From contig CM065181.1 of the NCBI GenBank assembly GCA_033026295.1, forward strand, positions 682,001 through 746,000: 64,000 nucleotides of DNA, written 5' to 3'. Below, piece by piece: positions 33,863-46,199 of the stretch. The notes below the pieces were generated by a model, which searched no databases, was not told the origin of the DNA, and saw only the letters and a program-made list of their open reading frames with translations. Within the stretch, counting starts at the first letter, position 1, and each line of letters opens with the position of its first letter. The stretch is from Channa striata (Eukaryota > Chordata > Actinopteri > Anabantiformes > Channidae). The position numbers and the translations under genes are program-made.

Positions 33863-34899
33863 ACATGTGACCGACTTAAACTTTTAGCGGGTTGGTGTTA
33901 AAAGGTAAGTAGACCCAAATGACATGGAAGTGGCTCTAAGTGCTACCTAAGAATCACTGTAAACCTGTGCCTGTGTCAGTAACACTTTCTGAAATCGTAA
34001 ATGGCACAATTCAGCGGGCTTCAGTTTCTCTGTAAATCACAGGTGTCTGTGATTAAAACACAGGCACAGAGGTAGGTAGATGTTCCTTTTGGGGGCAAAA
34101 AAGAAAAAAGGAAATAAAAAGAGATGAAATACCTTCATCTCATGGCCACTTTAAATAAACTTGGTAATAATAACTGAAATCCCATTAAATTAAGCCATGA
34201 CCTTCAGTAGGGAGCAGTACTTCATTCTTTCCCAAACTTTCTTTCTGAGGACACAGTTTTTAAAAGTAACAAAACATTGTGACCAAGTAACAAAATCTAA
34301 AGATAAACAAATTTGCAAATTAAAAGAATATCACTGATAATTTTACTACCATTTCTGCTTCACCTCAGGTTATTTACTATTATTATGTAAACCAGGTATT
34401 AGGAATACATTTTACATTTACATTCAATCACAATTTAATAATTTAACTATGCATATAATTTCAAATGTATACATATTAGATACTGTACTGCAACAAGACC
34501 AGAATAAAACTGCATCTATAAAATGTTCCTTCTCAAAAAATTGTTTTCTACTATAATAATTCTTCTCTCAATTAAATCTGAGACCACTTTTCAGAAGGCC
34601 CTACTCTTGAACTTCACTGGAAAAGGTAAATGAACAAGGGTTTCCCACAGGTCAGGCTTTGGGTTTGCCAAACTCAATTAATGTAAATGTCTTTTTCAAT
34701 TAGATACTATGTTTGTTTATATACACAAAGACATTTTTGCTCTTTTAACTGCTGTTCTTCATTTAAACACAGAACACTGGAAAGAAAAAGTTTGGAAACA
34801 CATCTGTATTTTTTTTATCTCGTGTTAGTTTTTCATTCAATCAATGAATTATTTTTAAATGGATCACAAAACACAAAAAAACTTAATTCATTGTTACGG
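33863..34899. other. Intergenic
   Basis: No element recognised. Short plus-strand frame 34,687-34,953 without domain. Confidence 0.4.
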
Positions 34900-35520
34900 T
34901 CAAATCAAATATCTGTGTTAAACATTTCAACAAACTTCCCTTTGCAGCAATAACTGCCTGACTAATATGTGGCATTGTACGTATTGTGTGATTACCTCTA
35001 GGCCTTTTGCAGCACTTCCTAAAGTCATGCTTTACCCGTTGTGTTTCCAAACTTCTCGAACATTTTCTCCCAGACTTGCTTGATGGAGTTCAGATCTTGT
35101 AATTGAGTTAGCAAGGCCATCATCTTGGAGGCCATCACCAAAAGTGTTATACAACTGGAAGGAATGCTTGGGGTCACGCTATCCCCAATCACTGGCTACC
35201 CAGAGGAAATGTCATGGGTCTTCAGCATGGAGTGGTATGGTGAGTGAGTGTGCCTTGCACATGATGCATATCACCCACTCTCTCAAAGGTATACCTTCCC
35301 CAGATCCTCACATTTCCACCTCCATGCTTCTCTGAAGGTGTTAAGCAGGTATCTATTATCTTTTCATTAGCTCTGTCTCTGAAATGTGATATTTGCTTGG
35401 AACCAAGCACCTTAAACTTTAACTCAGCAGACGTTGTCCCACTTGTCTAAAGTCCTTTGCTTGAACATCTTGTCACACATCAAATCTTTTTTACCATCCT
35501 CAGTAGGATTTTCCTCTTCG
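34900..35520 (-). pseudogene. Tc1-like transposase relic
   Basis: On the minus strand, a decayed Tc1 transposase. KHGGGNVRIWG near 35,300-35,335 matches the Tc1 signature KHGGGSVMVWG and is followed by RVGDMHHVQGTL. LQDLNSIKQVWE near 35,080-35,115 matches SPDLNPIEQxWE. A C-terminal remnant similar to QAVIAAKG lies near 34,950. The upstream helix-turn-helix domains and terminal repeats were not found. Multiple shifts and stops. Confidence 0.7.
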
Positions 35521-35566
35521 CAACTCTGCCTATTAGGCTAGATGACATAAGTGTCCTATGCATCCT

Positions 35567-36460
35567 ATCCTTTCTTAAGGATAGATTCCTAAGAATAGTA
35601 TTGACTAAAGAGTTACTAGGACATTATGCTTGTTTAGGCTTTTTTAATTTTAATTTACAGTGGAAATGACAGGTTACTCTAACTATGCAGGAAGAGTAAA
35701 ATATTAATGCATGTTATTGGTTTACTGAACATTACATATTTTAAGATGATTTAACGCATTTTACCTGCCTTGTAGACAGATGAAATAAAGACAGAATTGT
35801 TGCAAAAAATACACACAGCACTTGTTAGACTAAAAACAGAATCACATACCAACAGCAAGTATGGTGGAGGAAGCATGGTTTGGGACTGCTTTGTGGCCTC
35901 TGGTCCTGAAATGGTTGCTGTTGTGAAGGGGAAAATGAATTAGGACATCCTACAGGACAATTTCAGGATGGCTCTTTGCAAGCTGAAGTTCAGTAAAAGC
36001 TGGGTGATCATAAATCTTGAGCATATGGCTGAAAGAAAGATCCAAAATTCCTCCTTAGTGTTGTGCAGGTCGTTATCTTGGCATTCCAGTAAAAAAAGTG
36101 CAGGATAGCTGCCACATTAAAGTTCAATCTACTAGCCTGTCCAAGGGAACTGGGTTCTATTCAAGCTGAGGACGAAAGAATGTATTCAGCTATTCGCTGC
36201 CTTATTAACGTATGTTTCCCCGCTGACAATTCACTCATTTCTGTGTAGGCTTTTCCAATTTCCACTCACCTCAACTGGTCAAGGCAGATGGCCGCCCAGC
36301 CTCAGCCTGGTTCTGCCGTACGTTTCTTCCATTAAAGGGAATTTTTCCTTTCCACTGTTGCCTATAGCTACTCAAGGGGACTTGTTTGGTTTTTTTCTAA
36401 ATATCCGTATAGTCTTGAATTTATATAAATTGCCTTGAGATGACTTTGTTGTAAATTTGC
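35567..36460 (+). mobile_element. Composite Tc1-fragment/L2-tail repeat, copy 1
   Basis: The first about 680 bp contains a Tc1-like piece (SKYGGGSMVWDCFVASG at about 35,857-35,907, then ILQDN and LCKLKFSKSW). At about 36,250 it joins the L2 3' UTR tail (GGTCAAGGCAGATGGCCGCC, GGTTCTGCC, CAAGGGGACTTG). The same two parts joined at the same point recur at 62,053-62,830. This copy has about 80 extra bases near 35,641-35,717 and lacks the terminal CTATATAAATAAAG of the L2 tail. Not a coding gene. Confidence 0.7.
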
Positions 36461-36981
36461 ACACACCAAGCCAGGTTGTTACATCACATATGTAACTATT
36501 CTTGCTCTATCTTAACTATCACAGCAAAGAATGAGGCTGGTTGAAGAATGGTTAAATCAAACATGTAAAAACTGTGTTTTTTTTCTCTGGTTTATGCACA
36601 ACGAACTACCCAAAGTAGCCTTGCCTTGTCACGTGGATCTTTTACTAGTCTTCATACCTTTCTGGTGGTTTGGAGATTTGAATGCAGACTGACACAATGT
36701 CTCCAGGCAGTCAAAATGTGTAATGTCTGGGGTGTTCACGTTTTTATGCAGAAGATTAAGAGACGTCACCAGTCCATCACATCAAAAACGGGGGCTCAGC
36801 TGTGTCGAAGTACGCTGTTGAGCCAACCTCTGATGTCAACACCAACCTGCTGTCCTCTCAAGGAAAAAAGTAATCCTCTAAAAAACACTATTTTATGTGT
36901 TGAATTGAATCATCTAATAAGATGTCAACTCTACTTCAGATTCGTTTGTCACACTCTCAATGGTTAGACCTGGGTTTCAGG
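36461..36981. other. Intergenic
   Basis: Plus-strand frame 36,626-36,967 has no recognised domain. Nothing else seen. Confidence 0.35.
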
Positions 36982-37055
36982 GTCATCGGGGGTTGGAGCC
37001 TGTCCCAGCTGTCACTTAGACAGAGACAATCATTCATAGTCACATTCACACCATG
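36982..37055 (-). repeat. Fragment of widespread teleost interspersed repeat
   Basis: TCATCGGGGGTTGGAGCCTG, then CCCAGCTGTC and ATTCATAGTCACATTCACAC are the complement of the repeat seen at 55,620-55,915. Confidence 0.6.
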
Positions 37056-39404
37056 AAATGTGATCTTAAGGGTCTAACGATAGTAATATTATACCTGTGA
37101 CTGTTGCACTAACATGCAAGTCCACTAACATTATCATACAATCTAATTTCATAAAATCTAGTTTCTGCGCATGAAGAGTGCATCTTTCCTCCATCTCTCT
37201 TCTTACCCTGATGTGCCCATCACTCTGTAACAGGGTAAATGTTAAATCTGACGTTTTAGATCATATAATTGCTCCAATCATTCAGTCCAATCTTTATGCT
37301 TCTTAGCAAATTGATACCTTTTTTTTCAATTTAGCCACACTGATAAGTGATTTTCTTAAGGCTACACAGTTGTTTGCCACCATCAGTATTGGAAATGCTG
37401 GTATGTTCACTACTGATTAATACATTTAATTACAACAAACATTTATGGGACCTCCTGATCACTCTAAACTTTTTTAAAACCACATTTCTTCCTCAAAGAT
37501 GAGGGTTTAATCATTGCATTGGACATTGGACATTGCATTCCTGTCTATTCCTAAGAGTTTAAGCAGTCTCCAGTTATGCTCAGCATTTATGTTTTCCACA
37601 ACCACAAGAAAGTTAATTGAGAAATGAAAACCTACTTCATAAGCAAGTGTTGTATTACTTGTTGCCAGTTGAAACATATTTATCACTGTAGTAATTATCA
37701 GTTAGAATGTTCTTATCAATTTGACTAGTTAAATCCATGTGGTGACTTATTTTTGGTCTGGCGTGCATATTTTTATAAACCTGCAGCATGTGAATACACT
37801 CATTAATCTAATATTTTGACAGTTTTGCAATGATACAGTGTAAGTGTACTCTGTAAATTCTAATTAGTTGAGCTTACTTGAAAAAAGCATGCAAACAATT
37901 GCCTTGAAAAAACAATAAACTGGAATAGTATTTCTACTTACAAACGCTTAATAGGTGTAATACACTAACAATTTAGCTACAACAACAGTGTACACTACTT
38001 AAAAATGTACTCATAACTTAGAATGTAGTACTTAGAATCATTATTTTAAACAAAGTCACTTCAAGTCAAGTGCACTGTGGGCTGCCTTTCACACACTTAT
38101 TTAAGTTGGCACAAATAACCTGACATTGCTTTCAACTTTCAACATCTTAGTTACAGTCACTTTAACACCAGTCTGATTTACTTGCTTTAACCAGGCAAAC
38201 TCGTTATCTTAAAAAGATCAAGTAAAGATTGCATGTGTAACTTTAGTATTAGAAACTTGGTCACATTGTCTTCAGTCATGGTTTGTTAACCACGCCCCTT
38301 GCCCCAAAATTAATGAAGGCGCATTACTGTTAACCATACTACACTGATGGTGGTATGATAATATTATATATTATCCTACTATATATACTATCCTACTAGG
38401 GTAGATAGACCCCCACCCTCCCAGGCCTTCCAACTAAGAGCACTCTTTTTGTCAATTAGCAGTAATTATCTAGTGATCAGATTAGTCCCACATGATGTAA
38501 AATTTTCTTCATATTGTACTGCTACAACATGAAATATATTTTACCTGCAGCAATCCAATTTCGAAAATGGAATTCTTTTTCTGCTCTTAGAAAATGTCAG
38601 CAGAGAATTTTCCAAGAGCAGAAAAAAAGGTACATTTTCAGATGCACTGGGTTTATGAATCGCAACAGGATGCTCTAATAATAATATACACCTTCATAAC
38701 CTTGTTAATACCTACATAAAGGTTTTCAGATTAAGCACTTTTTTGTGAATTACTGCGTCCAACTATGTCACTATTAGCGTCATTCAAAAGCAATGCATGA
38801 AGACTTTTTTTCACCCTGCAATTACCTCTAACTTAATAAAAACTAGTAAGATGTCCATTTTTTGAAAACTGAGTAAAGTTAATTTTAAAAAATCTAAGTT
38901 AAGATTACTATTGGACTTAACAGTGTTTACTGTATGCTAGACATTATAACTCATTTTCTTACTACTGTATATAATTGGACTCAAATTATGTTTAGTATTT
39001 TATTATTATTTAGAAAAAAATATTATTTCAATGGCTATGAGAGAAAGTTACTTGTGTCATTTTTGCTCCATCTTAGTCCCCCATTTTTTAAAATTCTGGA
39101 TAGAATTGAAAATGACCTGTCTAGTTCAGCCTCAGCACAACAGAATTTGCATACGTTCTACAATTATTTTGAATAATCCTGTTGGACCTTTTTATCTTTG
39201 GCTCTTAGACCAAGTCATTCATTAGTTACGCAGACACCAGATTTTTGGCGTGATCAATGACTGTGGAGTAAAAAGCTGAATAAAGATCACAGGTTTTGTA
39301 CTGTATTGCTGGTCCAGGGCTTTACTCAAAGGCAGCTGAAGAAATAACAGCTGTAGGCTCTTATTCTTGCCCACTATTACTGTGTTTCTTAGGCATAAAT
39401 AGTC
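37056..39404. other. Intergenic, AT-rich, one strong hairpin
   Basis: No gene. Sequence at 37,850-37,920 (GAGCTTACTTGAAAAAAGCA, AATTGCCTTGAAAAAAC) resembles a dispersed fish repeat, but I could not bound it. A perfect-looking hairpin is listed separately at 38,576-38,626. Confidence 0.4.
38576..38626. repeat. Hairpin (20-bp stem, 11-nt loop)
   Basis: The left arm TTTTTCTGCTCTTAGAAAAT pairs with ATTTTCCAAGAGCAGAAAAA with one mismatch. The loop is 38,596-38,606. There is no coding context. It might be a MITE scar, a transcription-independent inverted repeat or a small hairpin RNA. Confidence 0.8.
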
Positions 39405-39670
39405 CAGATTAGAATCAGAATTAGAAAATTGTTTATTGCCAGGCACAGTTAAGCACAATTAACAGTATTGGGAATGTGTCTTGGTGTCAGGTGCAAACAT
39501 AGAAAAAGTAAAATACAGTAAAAATAAAAATAAGATAAGTGACTGTACAGTGTGAGGTGTACAACTTGGAAAGTTAAAGTGACTGTCTGTAAGTTGGAGG
39601 GGGTGTTATCTGGGGGGAGGATTTGGCCACTGTTCTGCAGACTGACTGCATTCCGGAAGAAACTGTGATT
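39405..39670 (-). repeat. LINE 3'-end fragment
   Basis: AGAATCAGAATTAGAAAATT and TTTATTGCCAGGCA at 39,411-39,445, then GTGTCTTGGTGTCAGGTGCA and, at the far end, TGCATTCCGGAAGAAACTG. These are in the order found (in reverse complement) at the 3' ends of a fish LINE group, ending inside the thumb/3' UTR junction. Family not certain. Confidence 0.45.
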
Positions 39671-41407
39671 TTGGCGTGAGGTCCTGGTCCATTAAGGTAA
39701 ATAGATAAAACTATCAGACATGTAAGTGTGTAGTTAGTTTGTAAGAGTGTTATTAGTTTTAATTTCAGTTTCCTTTCTTTTTTGTTCTGTTTTGTTCCGC
39801 ACATGTACATAAAACATGACATCATGTGGATGTAAAATAACTGGCTACTAGAATTGTTAGGAGCAAAATAAAGGAGAGGAATACTTAAATATATTTATAT
39901 TTACACATAAATGCTATGTCGCATGCAATCTGGAAAGTAAATATTGCTTCATAGTTGTAATCTAAGTTTGACAGCGTCTGTGATCTCCAAGTTACTATTT
40001 ATAATATAAATGCAGAATTTTAGGTTTGGAGTTGTGTGGCTGTGCCTGCTGTGTGGCAGTAGTTTAATGGACACTGACAGGCCAACCCGGCTCCTCTGCA
40101 TGGAACATGTTTTATGGAGTATCATTAATTACCTCACAAAGGGCAGTCATCCACATCCTTCAGGTTGTCCATCCTTTTTAAGGTTAGAAATTATTCAGTG
40201 CTCCCAATATTTAAGAAATGCAGGTGTCTTTAACAAGAAAAAAATATGAGGCAGTGTGACACTCTCAGGGCTCTTTATTCTACACAAAAGAAGAAATGAA
40301 CAAGGCAAGCTATATGAGGTGCTGTTATTGTAGTATAATACACTGGTTAGTGTCACAGATAATAGAACCAAAGACCAAAAGTAATGGAAAAAAGCTAGAT
40401 TAATGTGCCCTTACTGCTCTGAAAACTGTCATGTATCTAATTTAATCTTTTTTCATTCTGTTGAAGTAAGCACAAGATGTTCACTGTGTATGTATGTGCA
40501 AACTCTCCTACAAACAAACCTCAATATTAGTTGAATAGTGCTTACCTTCAACAGGTCAAATAATATAATTAATAATAAAGCATGGTAAAGTTTAAGTAAC
40601 CAAAAAGAGATGGTTAAGATTGGAATTGTATGCATTGTATGGTTGCACCTGAAGACAAACAAGCAAAATATGGAAATTTACAGGCAACCATGTTTATGTA
40701 AATGAGATCAAATTTACCATTTTACACATGCAGATGCTCTGCGTGAAATCTCCCTGGGAAAATGTGGTTAACACCTGCACCTCAATCATGCAGTTAACTC
40801 TGGAAATGTGCCTGCTGGATGTGCAGTTAGATTGTTCTTTAGGTAGGAAAGTACTGTTGAGTTGACCATGCTGAAGGCAAATATCAGAGCTTGTATCAGG
40901 CAAGTATGAGATGTGCTACTGCATTTTGGGCCCTAGTAAGGGGGTTTGATTGTGCATCCCCACTCAACAGGACATTGCAGAAGTCAAGTGTCTGAATGAG
41001 AAACATTTTAAAGAGCTTTACATGAAAGTGCTGTATAAATATGTTATTTTTTCATATGTTAGGCTTACATCTGCATCCCTATACACTGAAATGACCTGTA
41101 AGGGGATGCAAACCTAACCCTAAAACTTCTGTAATAACAATGCACATTCAGCTAGTACAGATGTTCTTTCATTGTTATAGGACAGCAGTAATGATCAAAA
41201 ACTAAAATAATAAAAATACCCCATACAATGTAAAATGAATAGTAATTGTTATGTAATAATATATTTTGAGTTACATTATTTCAGAGCTGTTTGAGAAAGA
41301 TCAATAGAACAAACGCAAAACACAGCACACGGATTAAAATACTGTATTTTTAAAGATAGGCATTATCTCTGTCCCCTTCTTGATCTGGCATAACACTTCA
41401 TCCATAT
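39671..41407. other. Intergenic
   Basis: No gene. A short AAGAGCTTTACATGAAAGTG and CTGTATAAATATG at about 41,011-41,043 resembles a LINE-type tail, too short to assign. Confidence 0.35.
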
Positions 41408-41770
41408 AACACCTGTGTCCTCATTCAACAATCTACTAGATTTGTGAATCATTCAATTTCGCAGATGCTACATAAATTGGTTATAAAGAGAGAGCAGTAT
41501 ATAAAATGTAGTATATACAGAATGCAGTATATACACTTTAGTATATACAACATACAGTATATACACAATCTAAAAATAAAAAATATATCACACATGTGCA
41601 CAATCATACATACATAATCAGTTGCACCAAGATTCATTTGTATTGCACAGTTCATAAAAACTGTTTTAAAGTGACTAATAGTGATAATGGTTCACTGGGA
41701 ACTGATTGTAGCATCTGCCAATTGAATGATTCACAAATCTAGTAGATTGTTGAATGAGGACACAGGTGTT
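41408..41770. repeat. Large inverted repeat (about 65-bp arms)
   Basis: Left arm 41,408-41,472 and right arm 41,707-41,770 are reverse complements with only a few differences (for example left CAATTTCGCAG, right equivalent CAATTGGCAG). The spacer of 234 bp contains five spaced copies of GTATATA(C/A)A between 41,500 and 41,570. It could be a MITE with long terminal repeats (the ends lie in TATA-rich sequence) or an inverted duplication. Confidence 0.85.
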
Positions 41771-41859
41771 TTATATATAAATATAATCAGAAAAGTAAAA
41801 AAAAAAATTACAAGATTGATGATTGCACTCCTGAAATTACCTATTTGCTTTATGAGCCA

Positions 41860-42110
41860 TAAGTCTATGGAGAAAGTGCCACAGGCAGTGCTGATTCTGT
41901 TCTATGCTGGCATCATGAGCTCCATCTTTCTTTACATCTTCTATTAAACTCTGGTACACAGCAATCAAACCACACTCAAAGGCTACAGTCACATCATCTG
42001 CTCAGCTGAAAAGATCATTAGCTACACAGTCCTCCCCAGTGATCAGCTGCAATCATCTTGCGCCAAGCAAGATAATGTCTAACCCATCTGACTTCTGACC
42101 TTGACTTTTT
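41860..42110 (+). pseudogene. LINE reverse-transcriptase thumb relic
   Basis: Broken frame with residues recalling the LINE thumb region: VLILFYAGIMSSIFLY (about 41,893-41,940), then after a stop KGYSHIICSAEKIISY (about 41,981-42,025), similar to RLQxIVRSAEKIIG in CR1/Rex1-type elements. Heavily decayed; a weak to moderate call. Confidence 0.4.
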
Positions 42111-42611
42111 GATCTTTTTTTTTAAGACTGAGATCAATAAAGACCTTCTCTAGCAGAGACAAACAGATTTTTCCAGAAGGACCAAGATACTGATTCAACT
42201 GGACCTTCTAGATAAGAAAAGCTGAAATTTAAACAGTGTTTTACCTGTGGAGTAAATCTCTGAGTGATCAGCTGTGCACAGAATGATCAGAAATGGTTGC
42301 TTATTCTCACAAACTACAGTAGGTGCTGCATGCCCCAAGTAATAAATACAAATACTCTTTCTATATTAGGGGTGAAATGGAGAATTCATGGAAATTCTTG
42401 CTGCTAAATCATGCTTCTACTAATCACAAATAAATAAGCTGATACATTATTTTTTTCAAAGGAGAGAACTTCCAGTATTCCTAGTGCACTTACAGTTAAC
42501 TTTTGTACAAATAAAGATTTAGTTCTTTTTCTAAATTTCGGTTCCTAGTTGGGAAAAAGTACCATGTTATTAGTGTTACCTCTGATTGTCCTGCTATTCT
42601 ACAAACCTGAC
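42111..42611. other. Intergenic
   Basis: No element recognised. Confidence 0.4.
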
Positions 42612-43617
42612 AAGATGTCAATTCAACTTTCAATTCAATTCAACTTTATTTATATAGCACCAATTTACAACAAGGTCATCTCAAGGCAATTTACATAATA
42701 AAGTCAAGACTATACAAATATTTAAAGAAAACCCAACAAATCCCCCTTGAGCAAACCAGAAGCAACAGTGGAGAGGAAAAACTCCCTTTAACGGAAGAAA
42801 CCTCCAGCAGAATCAGGCTCAGGGTGGGCGGCCATCTGTCTTGACTGGTTGGGGTGAGTGGAAAGTGGAGAGAGTAAAGAACAGAGCAGCAAAAACAACA
42901 ACAAAACACTGGACAGGTTAGTATGACCAGTAGCTGCGCAATGGAGGACACACAGCGTCAAATCCAGGGACACATGAAGACAGAGACAGAGAGGGAGAAC
43001 GATGACTACGGGACAAAGAAGATACAGAGTTAATGTGAAATTGCAGATGTGGGGTGAGAGGAGAGAATGAAGAGAGGAGGAAAGTGGGATGACTATAACC
43101 AACTATAAGCTTTATCAAAGAGGAAGGTTTTGAGCCTAGTCTTAAAAGTAGAGAGGGTGTCTGCTCCCCGAATCTGGACTGGGAGCTGGTTCCACAGGAG
43201 AGGAGCTTGATAGCTAAAGGCTCTGCCTCCCATTCTACGTTTGGAAATTCTGGGAACCATAAGTTGGTACTAGGAGATCTTTTAGATATGATGGACCTTG
43301 ACCGTTTAGAGCTTTATAGGTAAGAAGGGGGGTTTTAAATTCTATTCTACATTTAATGGGAAGCCAATGGAAAGAAGCTAATGAAAGTGAAATATGATCT
43401 CTCTTACCAATCTCAGTCAGCAATCTTGCTGCAGCATTTTGAATTATTTGGAGGCTTTTTTTGGGTGGAAGAAGGCTGTTCTAGAGATTTGTTTTATGTG
43501 TGAGGTAAATGACAAATCCTGGTCAAAAATGACTCCGAGATTCCTTGCAGTACTACTGGGGGCCAGAGTCATGTCCATCTAAAGTAGCGATATGGTTAGA
43601 AAACATGTTTCTTAGAG
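42612..43617 (-). mobile_element. L2-clade LINE, copy D, 3' part
   Basis: The minus-strand tail begins with CAATTCAACTTTCAATTCAA at 42,618 (the (TTGAA)n repeat), then TTTATTTATATAGCACC and the 3' UTR. Decayed C-terminal protein segments follow (KRDHISLSLASFHWLPIKCR, 43,235-43,423). There are at least three internal deletions relative to copies A and E (near 43,085, 43,263 and 43,458). Homology ends near 43,617. Confidence 0.8.
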
Positions 43618-44744
43618 TCATTGATGCCAATAACAAATTTTTAACTGCATGGTTCCCAATTTCAACATAAATAATTATTACATTTTATAACATGCATCTA
43701 GGACAAACTGTTTTAGTAAGAAATGTTTTGAAACATTCTTTCCTTTGCCTTTAGGGGACATTTCTGTTTTGCACAAGAAGGTCAAACAAAGGACATTATG
43801 CTCACTACCTTTTATGTACACAATTTAGTTTACTGGCGTAAAAAGACTTCAGCTCAGAGTGGCATTTTGAACTGTGCCTCAGCAGCCCTGACCTGCTATT
43901 CTACTGTAATGACATTGCATCACAGGCAGTTCCAGCTTACTGAGTCTTAAGATTGAGCCCTTTGCAGTTCAAACAGGTGTGACATTCAGACAAGCTGTTC
44001 TCTTTTGTCCTTGGCTACAAATCGACATCTTCCAAAATGTAATGTTCTGTAGCTAGATGATGCTTGATTTAGCAGGTAGAATGCGGGATTTAATATAATG
44101 AATGACTTTCACTTCCTCAAGGTGAATCATTTCTGTTTTACAAAGCTTTAAACATCAAATCCAAAGGATTTGTTAAATGTTTTAATACTGAAAGATGCCC
44201 ATCACAAATAAGATTATTGAGAATAAACACACGCACAGAACAGTTCATTTGGGTACACAACACACAGTATGAGTAAAATATTCCTAATAACTTAACCCAG
44301 TAATAATTTGCTTCCCAGTCAGTCTTTTCTTACTTTTAAGCAGGCCATGAAGGCTTAAAGTGTGTGTTAGTATCATTCTGGTTTAATATGCACTTCAACT
44401 AGAAGAGACTTCATCCCAGGAGAATGTGATAAACATGACCATTATCATAATGATTATTAAAGGTTTTGGCTGAGACTAGTCTGATAAGCTAACACAGATC
44501 CTGGAATAGTGTTCTCCAAGAAGTTGTATGAGCCCCAGACACTCCCCTTGATGCATGTGGATATTGGGGTGGAGGTTTGTGTCTGCAACAAGAGCAATAA
44601 AGACAGTGAGGAAAAATATTTATAAATGAAAAGAGATGTAATGAACATGTGCAAATATAAGAATGTAATGAATTTTTTTTAACTAAATAAAGAAAAAAAT
44701 TAGCAGTTCAATGTGCTTTTCTGAACAGAAAAGTCTTTAACTGT
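43618..44744. other. Intergenic
   Basis: Nothing recognised. The segment 43,740-44,000 is less AT-rich than its flanks but has no open frame of note. Confidence 0.4.
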
Positions 44745-45060
44745 TGTTTCAAACAGACCACAATGTGTGGTGCTGTTAAGGACTCAGGCAGGGTGTTCAA
44801 TAGAAATGGAATGGCTGCTGAAAAAGCTTGATTCCCTCATTGTGTGGAGTTTGGTCCTGGAGGGGCAGAGACGTTACGTATTTGTGGAGAAAAGGTGTCT
44901 TGTTGTAGATTGTGGTGTACGGAGGTCTTTAAGATATTGTGGGACATTTACATGGATATAATGGTGGGTAAGTACACAGATTTTATATTCATTACGGAGG
45001 TGGATATAAAGGCCAGTGTAGTGTTTGGATATTACCCAGTGCCTCAGGAACTTTCAAATA
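44745..45060 (-). repeat. Possible old L2/CR1-type LINE relic
   Basis: The sequence around 44,790-44,960 resembles the complement of a fish LINE C-terminal region (the part that reads AxxxWxSLxLP-like on the minus strand). The signal is diffuse and no frame survives, so this is a weak call. The plus-strand frames 44,767-44,961 and 44,844-45,125 are probably its shadows. Confidence 0.25.
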
Positions 45061-46199
45061 ATGCAGACTTAAATAACTATTGTCATTTAACACAGTTTGT
45101 TCCAATATCTACTAGTACAAGTTAAAACTCTACCTATGTCTGGCTCCCTTAGCTGGCCACAAAAATGAATGCTTGTAAGTATATTTAAATTGACAATATC
45201 TAGCTTTATTATCACAGAAATGGTGTGACGTGTTATGTAATATATCGTAATATGTAATGTAATAACCCCCCAGATAACTGGAGCTCCTTTGTCCTCTATG
45301 TGAGCTTGCTGGACAAATTTTTATAAATATCTTTTGTATTTTATTACTTCAGTGTTTTTGCTCTGTCAGTCTGCTTGGTCAGTTTGCATTGAAGCTCGAA
45401 GAACTGGTTTATGAGTGCATGTGTACTGTATGCAGACATGGCCATCTGGCACACCGGGCAATTTTGAGGTGGGTCTGTTGGTCAGTCCCGGTCCAGTGGG
45501 TGTGTGTGCCTGTATTTTTTGTCTGTTTGTTCATTTTTGTAATTTGGACCCATCTCGTAGAGCACTGAGAGGTGGAGCTGGCTTACTGGCACAGTGCTTT
45601 GTCCCTCTATTGTCAGCCCAATCACCACATCATACTTTGGGCCACCCCCTTGCCCTTATTTTGTTTATAACAGACACACACACAGTAATGATTATAAATG
45701 CAGTCAGAAGTAGAGCATTACTGCAGAGAGGAACAGAAAAATGCAAAAAAGCTGCAGAAGAATCTCTACAGCTGGATGTTGTACACAATGTACTATCGAA
45801 GCATACTTTAAAGGCTTTGGACGATTGCAATAGTCAAACATCAGCACCACCCCCATCCATGCTGCTGCAGGTCTATATAAGTTATACAGCACAAGTAGAG
45901 CAATGAGTGAAAAAGATATTTAAAAAATACACCCCACAAAGGCTAAGGGAGAGAAGGAGAGATGTAGTAGCTAGCATCAGGGCCGATAATTGGCTTGTCT
46001 TGACAAAAGACTTGGTAGTGAATGGAGTCAGGTTTTTATAACGTTTTAAATTTCAGGGTCGCACAGAATTCATGAGGGAATGGTAGAATTAATTGTTGTG
46101 ATTGAAGCATTATAAATTCCTGGACGGACTGATCATTTTCCATATTAAATATGTAGGGCACTAGTCAGTTAAGTGGTCAGAGCTATAAAACATACAATC
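45061..46199. other. Intergenic, unassigned open frame
   Basis: A 163-codon plus-strand frame (45,415-45,906) has no recognised domain. Overlapping minus frames (45,630-45,892) read equally long, so I do not call it a gene. Confidence 0.3.

Noticed and set aside
41500..41575. CRISPR-like array (repeating GTATATACA units)
   Set aside because: Units are 8-9 bp with irregular spacers of 6-8 bp, in a eukaryotic AT-rich context. A CRISPR array has much longer repeats and spacers.
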